Part shown: positions 1 to 5,689 of the stretch, piece after piece
Layout of the letters: each line of letters begins with the position of its first letter
How positions within the stretch are numbered: position 1 is the first letter of the stretch
From: Cellulomonas sp.
Lineage (GTDB): Bacteria > Actinomycetota > Actinomycetes > Actinomycetales > Cellulomonadaceae
Reading direction: 5' to 3'
Assembly (NCBI GenBank): GCA_027451305.1
Contig: DAIDJQ010000120.1
Span: 1 to 10,951 of the forward strand
DNA length: 10,951 bases
Made by a program: the position numbers and the translations under genes
Notes under the pieces: model-generated
Databases searched by the model: none
What the model was told of the DNA's origin: nothing
Seen by the model: only the letters and a program-made list of their open reading frames with translations

Positions 1-72
1 GAGCCCGTCGCCGAGCCGATGTTCGAGCCCGTTGCCGAGCCGGCGTTCGCGTCCGTCTCCGAGCCGGCGTTC
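1..72 (+). repeat. Three tandem 24-bp units in the kinase tail
   Basis: Units at 1-24, 25-48 and 49-72 each encode eight residues: EPVAEPMF, EPVAEPAF, ASVSEPAF. The first two differ at only a few bases; the third is more diverged. The array starts at the window edge, so more copies may lie upstream. It is in frame, so copy-number change would lengthen or shorten the acidic Pro-rich tail without breaking the gene. Confidence 0.85.
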
Positions 73-1641
73 GCGCCCACCCCGGAGCTGAGCCCCGAGT
101 CGACCGTGCCTTCCTGGGCCGCCCCGGCGCTCGACGTCGCCGAGTGGGCCCCGGTCGCCGAGGACGTGCCGGTGTTCGAACCGGAGCCCGCGGCGTTCAC
201 CTCCTACAGCGGCTTCGCGGGCTGGGTCGCCCCTGCTCCTGCCGCTCCCGCCGGCGACACCACGCCGCTCGACGAGCCGGCCGCCTACCGTCCCTTCGGG
301 CGCACCGCCGACGAGGCGCAGGCCTGGACCACCGGCACCATCCCGGTGGTCCCCGAACCGGTGGGCTTCCCGGCCGCGGCGCAGCCGACCGAGGAGGTTG
401 CCGCACCCCCGGCCGCCGAGGAGCAGGCGGGGTCGACCGACGAGTGGCCGCAGCCCGCCTGGCAGTCGCCCGCCTGGCAGCCGCCGACGTGGACGACTCC
501 CTGGTCGCAGGACGCGCAGAGCCCCGCCGAGCCGGCGTTCGAGGGTTCCGTCCCGACCGTCGACCTCGAGCCCGACGCCGAGCCGGAGCCGCTCGTCGCC
601 CGGGCGCTGCCGGAGCCCGTCGGCGCGACGACGCCGACGGCCCACTCCGCGTTCTCGGGCTGGACGGAGCCGACGGCGCTGCTGCCGGAGGAGGAGTCGC
701 CGACCCAGCTCTTCACCCCGGTCGAGGCGGCGGACGCCGTCGCGGCACCGGTCTCGTTCGCCTCGGTCGTCACCGAGCCGGCCCTGGCCGCGCCGCCGGT
801 CTGGCAGCAGCAGGCTGCCTGGGCACCCACCAACGTCGCGGCCGCCGAGGCGTCTCCCGTCCGGTCCAGGGAGCGCGCACCGCGCCGCCGGGGTCTGTTC
901 GGCCGTCGTCGGCCGGTGACCCCGACCGGACCGACGCCCGTCGTGGCACCCACCCCGCAGGCGGCAGCGCCGGCCGCTCCCGTCCGGAGCACGGCGTGGG
1001 GCCCGGACAGCAACCTGGTGGTCCCGCAGGCTCCGGCCCCGGGTGCGTTCCCCGGTGCGGTCGCCCCGGCACCCGACTTCGGCGCACCGGCGCCGGCTCC
1101 GCTCTTCTCGGCGCCCGCAGTGCCGGCGGAGCCGTTCGCGGCCGCGCCGCTCCCGCCTGCGCCGCTCCCGCCCGTCCCGGTGGCAACGGCGGCGCCGACA
1201 CCGTTGATGCCCGCCGTGCTCGACACCCGGCAGACGTCGTGGACGTCGTCGCTCGAGCAGGCCTCGAGCGGCTGGGAGCCGTCCGGCTGGGCCGGACGGC
1301 AGGACACGGGCGATGCGGTGGCGCAGCCCAACCCGGCGCCGGCCCCCCGGGTCGGCGCGCTGGACGACGACGTCGCGGCGATGCTCGCGATGCGCTCGGA
1401 CATCCAGGAGCAGGCGTTGTCCGAGCTCAGCCAGCTGTCGGCGTACCGGCCGCAGGTGATGCCGGGCGGGACCGAGCGGCTCACCAGGCGCGTGCCGACG
1501 GCGATCCCCGAGGCGCCCGAGATCGATGCCGCGACCGCAGGCGGTGCCGAGCGCGACCCCGCTCAGCTCCGGTCGCGGCTGTCCAGCTTCCAGTCGGGGA
1601 CCGCCCGCGGGCGCCGCGACGCCGGCCATGGCGGTGCCTGA
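1..1641 (+). CDS. C-terminal part of a nitrate-sensor-like histidine kinase (conservon CvnA-like), 5' end outside window
   Basis: The frame is open from base 1, so the ATG at 19 is internal and the true start lies upstream. About 450 visible residues are low-complexity and rich in Pro, Ala, Glu and Trp, with a basic patch around 859-915 (RSRERAPRRRGLFGRRR). The last 90 or so residues look conserved: a helical stretch from LDDDVAAMLAMRSD through ALSELSQLSAYRPQ, then LTRRVPTAIP, and near the end RSRLSSFQSGTARGRR. A SFQxGxxRGR ending is characteristic of actinobacterial nitrate/nitrite-sensor-type kinases. The next three genes are roadblock, DUF742 and GTPase, the fixed order of Streptomyces conservons, which supports a CvnA role: a membrane sensor kinase acting with the GTPase. 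The kinase and sensor domains themselves are not visible, so identity rests on the tail and the context. The gap to the next gene is 91 bases. Confidence 0.75.
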   Translation, partial: EPVAEPMFEPVAEPAFASVSEPAFAPTPELSPESTVPSWAAPALDVAEWAPVAEDVPVFEPEPAAFTSYSGFAGWVAPAPAAPAGDTTPLDEPAAYRPFGRTADEAQAWTTGTIPVVPEPVGFPAAAQPTEEVAAPPAAEEQAGSTDEWPQPAWQSPAWQPPTWTTPWSQDAQSPAEPAFEGSVPTVDLEPDAEPEPLVARALPEPVGATTPTAHSAFSGWTEPTALLPEEESPTQLFTPVEAADAVAAPVSFASVVTEPALAAPPVWQQQAAWAPTNVAAAEASPVRSRERAPRRRGLFGRRRPVTPTGPTPVVAPTPQAAAPAAPVRSTAWGPDSNLVVPQAPAPGAFPGAVAPAPDFGAPAPAPLFSAPAVPAEPFAAAPLPPAPLPPVPVATAAPTPLMPAVLDTRQTSWTSSLEQASSGWEPSGWAGRQDTGDAVAQPNPAPAPRVGALDDDVAAMLAMRSDIQEQALSELSQLSAYRPQVMPGGTERLTRRVPTAIPEAPEIDAATAGGAERDPAQLRSRLSSFQSGTARGRRDAGHGGA

Positions 1642-1721
1642 TGACTCACCGACCCACCCATCACGTCCCCCGCACCACACCGGGGGTCGGCTGCACAGCA
1701 GTCCGTCCCGACTGCACCATC

Positions 1722-1730
1722 AAGGAGGAA
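1722..1730 (+). promoter_or_regulatory. Ribosome binding site that fixes the roadblock gene start
   Basis: AAGGAGGAA is a near-perfect anti-Shine-Dalgarno match, four bases before GTG at 1733. It places the start there rather than at the upstream in-frame ATG at 1526, which would lie inside the kinase gene. A weak CCCCC/GGGGG stem (1667-1671 with 1682-1686) sits in the same gap. Confidence 0.8.
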
Positions 1731-1732
1731 GT

Positions 1733-2182
1733 GTGACCGCGCTCAGCACCGAGGCAGCCAACTTCGGCTGGCTCCTGGACAACTTCGTCCGGACCGTGCC
1801 CGGCACCCGCCACACGCTGGTGGTGTCGGCCGACGGCCTGCTCATGGCGATGTCCGAGCAGCTCGACCGCACCAGCGGCGACCAGCTCGCGGCCATCGTC
1901 TCGGGCATGTCGAGCCTGACCCGTGGCGCTTCGCGCCAGCTTCACGCGGGGGAGGTGCGGCAGGCCATCGTCGAGATGGACAGCCTGTTCCTCTTCCTGA
2001 TGAGCGTGTCGAACGGGTCCGTCCTGGCCGTGGTGGCAGACTCCACGTGCGACGTGGGCCTGATCGGCTACGAGATGGCGATGCTCGTCTCCCGCACCGA
2101 GGCGACGCTCACGCCACAGCTGATCTCGGAGATGCGCGGCCAGCTCCCCGTCGACGGTGCTACCCGCGCCCCCGTCGCCTGA
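1733..2182 (+). CDS. Roadblock/LC7 domain protein (conservon CvnB-like)
   Basis: The 149-residue product fills the normal length of actinobacterial roadblock/LC7 proteins. It opens with helix LSTEAANFGWLLDNFVRTVPG, then the core strand HTLVVSADGLLMAMSEQL, the helix GDQLAAIVSGMSSLTRGA, and the strands VEMDSLFLFLMSVSNGSVLAVVAD. In MglB-type and Cvn systems such proteins dimerise and act on the Ras-like GTPase, and this one probably partners the GTPase two genes downstream. The GTG start follows a strong ribosome binding site. The stop is 13 bases before the DUF742 start, so the two are probably co-transcribed. The protein has no signal peptide and should be cytoplasmic. The family call is firm; the partner is inferred from conservon literature. 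Confidence 0.93.
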   Translation: MTALSTEAANFGWLLDNFVRTVPGTRHTLVVSADGLLMAMSEQLDRTSGDQLAAIVSGMSSLTRGASRQLHAGEVRQAIVEMDSLFLFLMSVSNGSVLAVVADSTCDVGLIGYEMAMLVSRTEATLTPQLISEMRGQLPVDGATRAPVA

Positions 2183-2195
2183 GCGGAGCCTGACG

Positions 2196-2573
2196 ATGGC
2201 AGAGCACCTCGAGTACGAGGCCCGGACGGTACGGCCCTACGCCGTGACCGGTGGCCGGGTGAAGTCGGCACGGTCCGACCTGCCGCTGGAAGCCCTTGTC
2301 GAGCAGATGCCCGGGGCCGTCGCCGGCACCGGGCTGCCGCCCGAGAAGCGCGCGATCCTGCACCACGCCTCCGTGGGCTACATCTCGGTGGCCGAGCTGT
2401 CCGCCCTGCTCCACCTCCCGATCGGCGTCGTCCGGATCCTCGTCTCGGACCTGGCCGATCAGCAGTTCGTGCGTGTGCACACGTCCCAGCCGGTCGAGGT
2501 CAACACCGGTGAGTCCCCTGCCCTGTCCCTGAGCGTGCTGGAGAGTGTTCTCAATGGCATTTCCGCCCTCTGA
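2196..2573 (+). CDS. DUF742 protein (conservon CvnC-like)
   Basis: The 125-residue product matches the DUF742 pattern: TVRPYAVTGGRV near the N-terminus (residues 11-22), a middle helix with EKRAILHHA, and a winged-helix-like segment ISVAELSALLHLPIGVVRILVSDLADQQFVRVH, as seen across Cvn operons. Its biochemical role in conservons is poorly defined; it is taken as a component of the kinase-roadblock-GTPase assembly. The start is ATG at 2196 with GGAG at 2185-2188, seven bases upstream. The 3' end overlaps the GTPase start by 20 bases, which suggests translational coupling. The helix-turn-helix resemblance is my reading, and DNA binding is not shown. Confidence 0.92.
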   Translation: MAEHLEYEARTVRPYAVTGGRVKSARSDLPLEALVEQMPGAVAGTGLPPEKRAILHHASVGYISVAELSALLHLPIGVVRILVSDLADQQFVRVHTSQPVEVNTGESPALSLSVLESVLNGISAL

Positions 2574-3165
2574 CGCCGCCGTGGCCGCTCCGACGGGACA
2601 CGCGTCGTCCACCGCCCCCACCGTCGTGAAGATCGTCGTCGCAGGCGGCTTCGCCGTCGGCAAGACGACCTTCATCGGTTCCATCTCGGACATCGAGCCT
2701 CTCAACACCGAGGCCGCGATGACCGAGCACTCCGTGGGCGTCGACGACGCCGGCGGCGTGTCCGACCGCAAGACGACCACCACGGTCGCCATGGACTTCG
2801 GCCGCATCGCGCTGCCGGGCTCCCTGTGGCTGTACCTGTTCGGGACCCCCGGGCAGGACCGCTTCCTGTTCATGTGGGACGACCTGGTCCGGGGTGCCAT
2901 CGGGGCCGTCGTGCTGGTCGACACGGACCGGCTCGACCAGTGCTTCCCGGCCGTGGACTACTTCGAGAGCCGTGGCATCCCGTTCGTCGTGGGCGTCAAC
3001 TGCTTCGACGGTGTCGCCAAGCACGCCCTGGAGGACGTGCGCGAGGCGCTGGCGATCCCGCCGCACGTCCCGGTGCTCTACACCGACGCCCGTTCGCGTG
3101 CCGCCACCAAGCAGGCGCTGATCGCACTGGTGCAGCTCGCGATGGCTCGGCTCCGCGCACACTGA
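2554..3165 (+). CDS. MglA-like small GTPase (conservon CvnD-like)
   Basis: This 203-residue Ras-superfamily GTPase has a P-loop GGFAVGKT at residues 31-38, threonines at the switch I region (KTTTTVAMDFG), G3-like FGTPGQDR at 96-103, and an NxxD-type base-recognition motif NCFD at 149-152. Threonine 98 replaces the usual Asp of DxxG; this TPGQ form is typical of MglA/CvnD proteins. An Ala/Ser-rich leader of about 24 residues precedes the domain. ATG 2554 is preferred because GGAGAG at 2540-2545 lies eight bases upstream; GTG 2545 overlaps that site. The gene overlaps DUF742 by 20 bases and ends the conservon. GTP cycling would be governed by the roadblock protein and sensed by the kinase, by analogy with Streptomyces Cvn systems. 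Confidence 0.94.
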   Translation: MAFPPSDAAVAAPTGHASSTAPTVVKIVVAGGFAVGKTTFIGSISDIEPLNTEAAMTEHSVGVDDAGGVSDRKTTTTVAMDFGRIALPGSLWLYLFGTPGQDRFLFMWDDLVRGAIGAVVLVDTDRLDQCFPAVDYFESRGIPFVVGVNCFDGVAKHALEDVREALAIPPHVPVLYTDARSRAATKQALIALVQLAMARLRAH

Positions 3166-3186
3166 GCCGCCCCACCCCGTACGCCG

Positions 3187-3220
3187 ATGACGGCCGGTCC
3201 TCTCGGGGGCCGGCCGTCGT
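3187..3220 (+). terminator. Stem-loop ending the conservon operon
   Basis: GACGGCCGG (3189-3197) pairs with CCGGCCGTC (3210-3218), nine perfect pairs. A T-G wobble and an A-T pair extend it on the outside to 3187-3220. It lies 21 bases after the GTPase stop. There is no clear T-run, as is common in GC-rich actinobacteria. Confidence 0.65.
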
Positions 3221-3315
3221 TCGCGCCGGTCGTCGGTGCGTGGGCCGGCACCGGCGAGAATGGGGCGGTGATCCCCCAGCCGCGCGCCGCCGCTGACGCG
3301 GAGGGCTGGGTCGGG

Positions 3316-3750
3316 GTGCCCGTCGCACCCGTGGACCTGGTCTACGCGGACGGATCGGCGCTCAGCCGGTTCCTGGCGGGGGCACCTGAACGCGCGGCGT
3401 GGGACGCCTTCGTCGCCGGCCGGCGGGACCGGCTCGTGACCTCGGTGCTGGGCGTCACGGAGCTGAGACGGGTGGCGCAGCACCTCGGGCGGGCGGCTCG
3501 TGACCGGGCCGACGCGGTGACCGAGAGCGTCGAGGTGGTGCGTTTCTCGGACCAGTCGCTGCGGGCCGCGTCCAAGGTGTCCGGAGCGCTGACGCCGTTC
3601 GTCGCGCTCCACCTGGGTGCGGCGCTCGCGCACCCGGGCGTGCGCACGGTGGCCACCTACGAGACGCAGCTGGCCCGGGCGTGCGTGCTGCACGGGCTGG
3701 CCGTGGTGTCTCCCGGCTGGCCGGACCGGTGGTGGGAGCGGGTCCCGTGA
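3316..3750 (+). CDS. PIN-domain protein, VapC-like, with altered acidic site
   Basis: The 144-residue product has the PIN-domain layout: first acidic residue in LVYADGSAL (Asp12), second in VTELRRV (Glu49), then LTPFVALHLGAALA and VRTVATYETQLARACVLHGLAVVSPGW. In VapC-type nucleases the third motif is usually DALHLA and the fourth TYD. Here the Asp is Val and the TYD Asp is Glu, so metal-dependent RNase activity may be weakened or lost. I chose GTG 3316 because GGAGGG lies at 3300-3305 and the PIN core then starts at the N-terminus, as in the family. GTG 3268 (16 codons longer, 160 residues) is an alternative: it could be leaderless behind a -10-like GAGAAT at 3256-3261. I see no antitoxin gene beside it, so it need not be a toxin. 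The histidine phosphatase starts 52 bases later on the same strand. Confidence 0.82.
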   Translation: MPVAPVDLVYADGSALSRFLAGAPERAAWDAFVAGRRDRLVTSVLGVTELRRVAQHLGRAARDRADAVTESVEVVRFSDQSLRAASKVSGALTPFVALHLGAALAHPGVRTVATYETQLARACVLHGLAVVSPGWPDRWWERVP

Positions 3751-3802
3751 CCGGTGCCGTGCGGCGGCTGTGGGAAAATCGTCTGGCCGCCACCCGTCAG
3801 GA

Positions 3803-4471
3803 GTGATCCCGCTGCGCCTCATCCTCGTCCGTCACGGTCAGATCGCCGCCAACGTGCGCGGCGAGCTGGAGACCCGCACGCCGGGCCCGGAGCTCACCGA
3901 GCTGGGTGCGCAGCAGGCCGCTGCACTCCCCGGCGCGCTGGCGGACGAGCCCGTCGCGGCCCTGTTCGCGTCGACCATGGTGCGCACCCAGCGCACGGTC
4001 GCGCCGCTCGCGGCGGCCAGGGGCCTGCCTGTCACGGTGCTGTCGGGCCTGCGCGAGGTGGACGCCGGCGAGCTGACCCTGCGGTCGGACCGACGCAGCG
4101 TGGAGCGGTACCAGGAGACTGCCTTCGGCTGGGCGGACGGTCAGCGCGGCACGGTGATGCCGGGTGCGGCCGGTGGTCGCGAGTTCTTCGCGCGGTACGA
4201 CGAGGCCGTGGCGACCATCGAGGCGTCCGGTGCACCGTGCGCGGTCGCGGTGAGCCACGGGACGGCCATCCGGGTGTGGGTCGCCGGCCGGTCGGGCAAC
4301 GTGGACGTCGCGTTCGCGGCGGCGCGGCCGCTGGCGAACACCGGGGCGGTGGTGCTCGAGGGCAGCCACGCCGACGGCTGGCTGGTGACCGCGTGGGAAG
4401 GGCTGGCCCTGGGCGGTCCGGCTGTCCGGTCGGACGCGGTGGACCCGACGGGAGCGCCGGCGCGCTACTGA
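3803..4471 (+). CDS. Histidine phosphatase (phosphoglycerate mutase-like) family protein
   Basis: The branch-2-type histidine phosphatase fold is shown by LILVRHGQ (catalytic His11 with Arg10), FASTMVRTQRT (Arg61), the acid GLREVDAGEL (Glu85) and the second histidine in AVSHGTAIRVW (His152). The length of 222 residues is normal. Substrates of such proteins vary (phosphosugars, small phosphate esters), so no specific substrate is claimed. The start is given as GTG 3803. However, AGGAG at 3799-3803 overlaps that codon and is better spaced (eight bases) for CTG 3812, which would give the family-typical MRLILVRHGQ. The gene follows the PIN gene by 52 bases, possibly co-transcribed. Its last seven bases overlap the 3' end of arsM on the opposite strand. 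Confidence 0.9.
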   Translation: MIPLRLILVRHGQIAANVRGELETRTPGPELTELGAQQAAALPGALADEPVAALFASTMVRTQRTVAPLAAARGLPVTVLSGLREVDAGELTLRSDRRSVERYQETAFGWADGQRGTVMPGAAGGREFFARYDEAVATIEASGAPCAVAVSHGTAIRVWVAGRSGNVDVAFAAARPLANTGAVVLEGSHADGWLVTAWEGLALGGPAVRSDAVDPTGAPARY

Positions 4472-5217
4472 GGCTTGCGCGCGCGGACGACGGCGCCGTG
4501 CATGCCGTCCGCCACGGGGTGCGTCAGCTCCACCGTGGGCTCGACGAACCCTGCCGCGGTGAGGCCGTCGAGGTACTCGGTGCGGGACAGTGCCCCGGCG
4601 ATGCAGCCCGCGTGGCTGCCGCGCTCGGCGCGCTCCGCGGGGCTCAGCCGGTCCTCCGCCACCACGTCCGACACCCCGAACCGGCCGCCGGGGGACAGGA
4701 CCCGGAACGCCTCCCGGAGCACCGCGCCCTTGTCCGTCGAGAGGTTGATGACGCAGTTGGAGATCACCACGTCCACCGCGGCGTCCGGCAACGGCAGGTT
4801 CTCGATGGTGCCCTCGCGGAACTCCACGTTGGTCGCGCCCGCCTCGGCGGCGTTCGCGCGCGCCAGGGCGAGCATCTCCGGCGTCATGTCGACCCCGTAG
4901 ACCCGGCCCGTCGGGCCCACGCGACGTGCCGAGAGCAGCACGTCGATCCCGCCGCCGGACCCCAGGTCGAGCACGCGGTCCCCGGCACGCAGCTCCGCGA
5001 CGGCGAGCGGGTTGCCGCAGCCGAGCGAGGCACGTACGGCGGCGACGGGCAGCTGCGCGCGGTCCTCGGCGGCGTAGAGGGGACCGGGGGCGGCGTCGGT
5101 CACCGTCGGGCAGCACGAGGCGCCCACGGGGGAGCAGCACGTCGACGCTGCCACGGCCGCCTGGGCGTAGTGGGCACGCACCTCCGCGCGCAGGGCGTCG
5201 GCCTCGGTCCGGCTCAT
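4465..5217 (-). CDS. arsM: Arsenite S-adenosylmethionine methyltransferase
   Basis: This 250-residue class I methyltransferase is of the ArsM family. The N-terminal VRAHYAQ resembles the family's YYG region. Cysteine pairs follow (Cys27/28 and Cys35/36), then SLGCGNP (Cys67), SAM-binding VLDLGSGGGID (82-92), VDMTPEML, ISNCVINLSTDK (Cys155), RVLSPGGRFGVSDV, and HAGCIAGALS (Cys205). The three spaced cysteines 67, 155 and 205 match the arsenic-binding cysteines known in ArsM enzymes. The expected reaction is stepwise methylation of trivalent arsenic in the cytoplasm to methylated, partly volatile arsenicals. Four near-consecutive ATGs occur (5229, 5223, 5220, 5217). 5217 is chosen because GGAG (5227-5224 on this strand) is six bases upstream. 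The gene is divergent from arsR, with which it shares a control region, and its 3' end overlaps the histidine phosphatase by seven bases. Confidence 0.95.
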   Translation of the reverse strand: MSRTEADALRAEVRAHYAQAAVAASTCCSPVGASCCPTVTDAAPGPLYAAEDRAQLPVAAVRASLGCGNPLAVAELRAGDRVLDLGSGGGIDVLLSARRVGPTGRVYGVDMTPEMLALARANAAEAGATNVEFREGTIENLPLPDAAVDVVISNCVINLSTDKGAVLREAFRVLSPGGRFGVSDVVAEDRLSPAERAERGSHAGCIAGALSRTEYLDGLTAAGFVEPTVELTHPVADGMHGAVVRARKPQ

Positions 5218-5227
5218 CATCATCTCC

Positions 5228-5243
5228 ATCGATAGGCGTCGAT
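5228..5243. promoter_or_regulatory. Inverted repeat in the arsM leader, possible second ArsR site
   Basis: ATCGA (5228-5232), six bases, TCGAT (5239-5243) forms a perfect interrupted palindrome just upstream of the arsM ribosome binding site. It contains ATCGAT, a hexamer also present in the main palindrome (5295-5300). An arm-N6-arm layout resembles ArsR/SmtB-family operators, but binding is only inferred. Confidence 0.4.
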
Positions 5244-5254
5244 CAACGGGCGCC

Positions 5255-5283
5255 AGACTGGCACGGGCATAGAGCAGTGTCAA
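5255..5283 (-). promoter_or_regulatory. Predicted arsM promoter
   Basis: Read on the - strand, a perfect TTGACA lies at 5283-5278. A 17-base spacer leads to CAGTCT at 5260-5255, a weak -10 that keeps only A2 and T6. Transcription would start near 5248, giving a leader of about 30 bases that contains the ATCGA/TCGAT palindrome. The -35 is convincing; the -10 is less so. Confidence 0.5.
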
Positions 5284-5285
5284 TA

Positions 5286-5314
5286 GTGACACACATCGAT
5301 ATATGTGGGACCGT
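5286..5314 (+). promoter_or_regulatory. Predicted arsR-arsN promoter
   Basis: GTGACA at 5286-5291 matches five of six -35 bases, followed by a 17-base spacer and GACCGT at 5309-5314 (A2 and T6 kept). GTG 5321 begins six bases later, so the arsR transcript may be leaderless. A second reading uses GTGTCA 5277-5282 with TATATG 5300-5305. The upstream in-frame ATG at 5303 would fall inside the promoter and is therefore rejected as the start. Confidence 0.5.
5292..5307. promoter_or_regulatory. Candidate ArsR operator
   Basis: CACATCGATATATGTG is an imperfect palindrome with CACAT/ATGTG arms and an AT-rich core, striking in such GC-rich DNA. It exactly fills the spacer between the predicted arsR -35 and -10 boxes, where bound repressor would block RNA polymerase. 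ArsR autorepression is the family norm; this site is inferred. Confidence 0.6.
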
Positions 5315-5320
5315 GGTGGG

Positions 5321-5689
5321 GTGATCGCCGTCCAGCTCCCCGTCGTCCAGCTCCCCGTCGTCCAGCCGGAGTGCTGCGAGCCCCTGACGGATGCTCCGCT
5401 GACCGCCGAGCAGGCCCTGACGCTGTCCCGCCGCCTCAAGGCGCTCGCCGACCCGGCCCGCCTCCGGCTCGTCTCGATGCTCGCCGCGAGCCCCGGCGGC
5501 GAGGCGTGCGTCTGCGACCTCACCGAGCCGCTCGGCCTCTCGCAGCCCACCGTCTCGCACCACCTCAAGGTGCTGCACGACGCCGGGCTGCTGACCAGGG
5601 AGAAGCGGTCCACGTGGGCGTACTACGCCGTGGTGCCGCAGGCGCTCGGAGCACTGGCGGACCTGCTGACGCCGGGGACGAAGGCGTGA
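5321..5689 (+). CDS. arsR: ArsR-family arsenic-responsive repressor
   Basis: This 122-residue winged-helix repressor has a dimerisation helix TLSRRLKALADPARLRLVSML, the metal-site region GEACVCDLTEPL (Cys63, Cys65), the recognition helix SQPTVSHHLKVLHDAGLL, and a wing TREKRSTWAYYAVV. CVCDL is the arsenic-binding motif of E. coli-type ArsR. An extra Cys18-Cys19 pair (PECCEPL) resembles the N-terminal pair used by Corynebacterium glutamicum ArsR, so this protein may bind As(III) with either set or a mixture. As(III) binding would release it from DNA and induce arsR-arsN and probably arsM. The start is GTG 5321, possibly leaderless; no clear ribosome binding site precedes it. Its stop overlaps the next start in GTGA, a coupled arrangement. 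Confidence 0.95.
   Translation: MIAVQLPVVQLPVVQPECCEPLTDAPLTAEQALTLSRRLKALADPARLRLVSMLAASPGGEACVCDLTEPLGLSQPTVSHHLKVLHDAGLLTREKRSTWAYYAVVPQALGALADLLTPGTKA
5330..5367 (+). repeat. 15-bp tandem repeat in the arsR 5' end
   Basis: GTCCAGCTCCCCGTC occurs at 5330-5344 and 5345-5359, followed by a partial third copy (GTCCAGCC) at 5360-5367. It encodes VQLPV-VQLPV-VQP just before the Cys18-Cys19 pair. The perfect identity suggests a recent in-frame duplication or slippage. Confidence 0.85.

Noticed and set aside
285..1484. Long - strand frame of 399 codons opposite the kinase tail
   Set aside because: Ser/Gly/Ala-rich antisense shadow caused by high GC; no motif and no ribosome site.
1526..1732. 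Upstream extension of the roadblock protein
   Set aside because: It would overlap the kinase gene and ignores the AAGGAGG site before GTG 1733; the extra residues are not family-like.
144..1736. Long + strand frame of 530 codons overlapping the kinase tail
   Set aside because: Arg/Gly-rich frame-shifted shadow; the real frame has the conserved C-terminal motif and ends properly before the roadblock gene.
3187..3267. ATG 3187 as start of the PIN protein
   Set aside because: This ATG lies inside the stem-loop that ends the conservon, with no ribosome site.
3754..5235. Long + strand frame of 493 codons across the phosphatase and arsM
   Set aside because: Arg/Gly-rich shadow overlapping two genes with clear catalytic motifs.
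5303..5320. ATG 5303 as arsR start
   Set aside because: It falls inside the predicted operator and promoter; GTG 5321 gives a family-like N-terminus.
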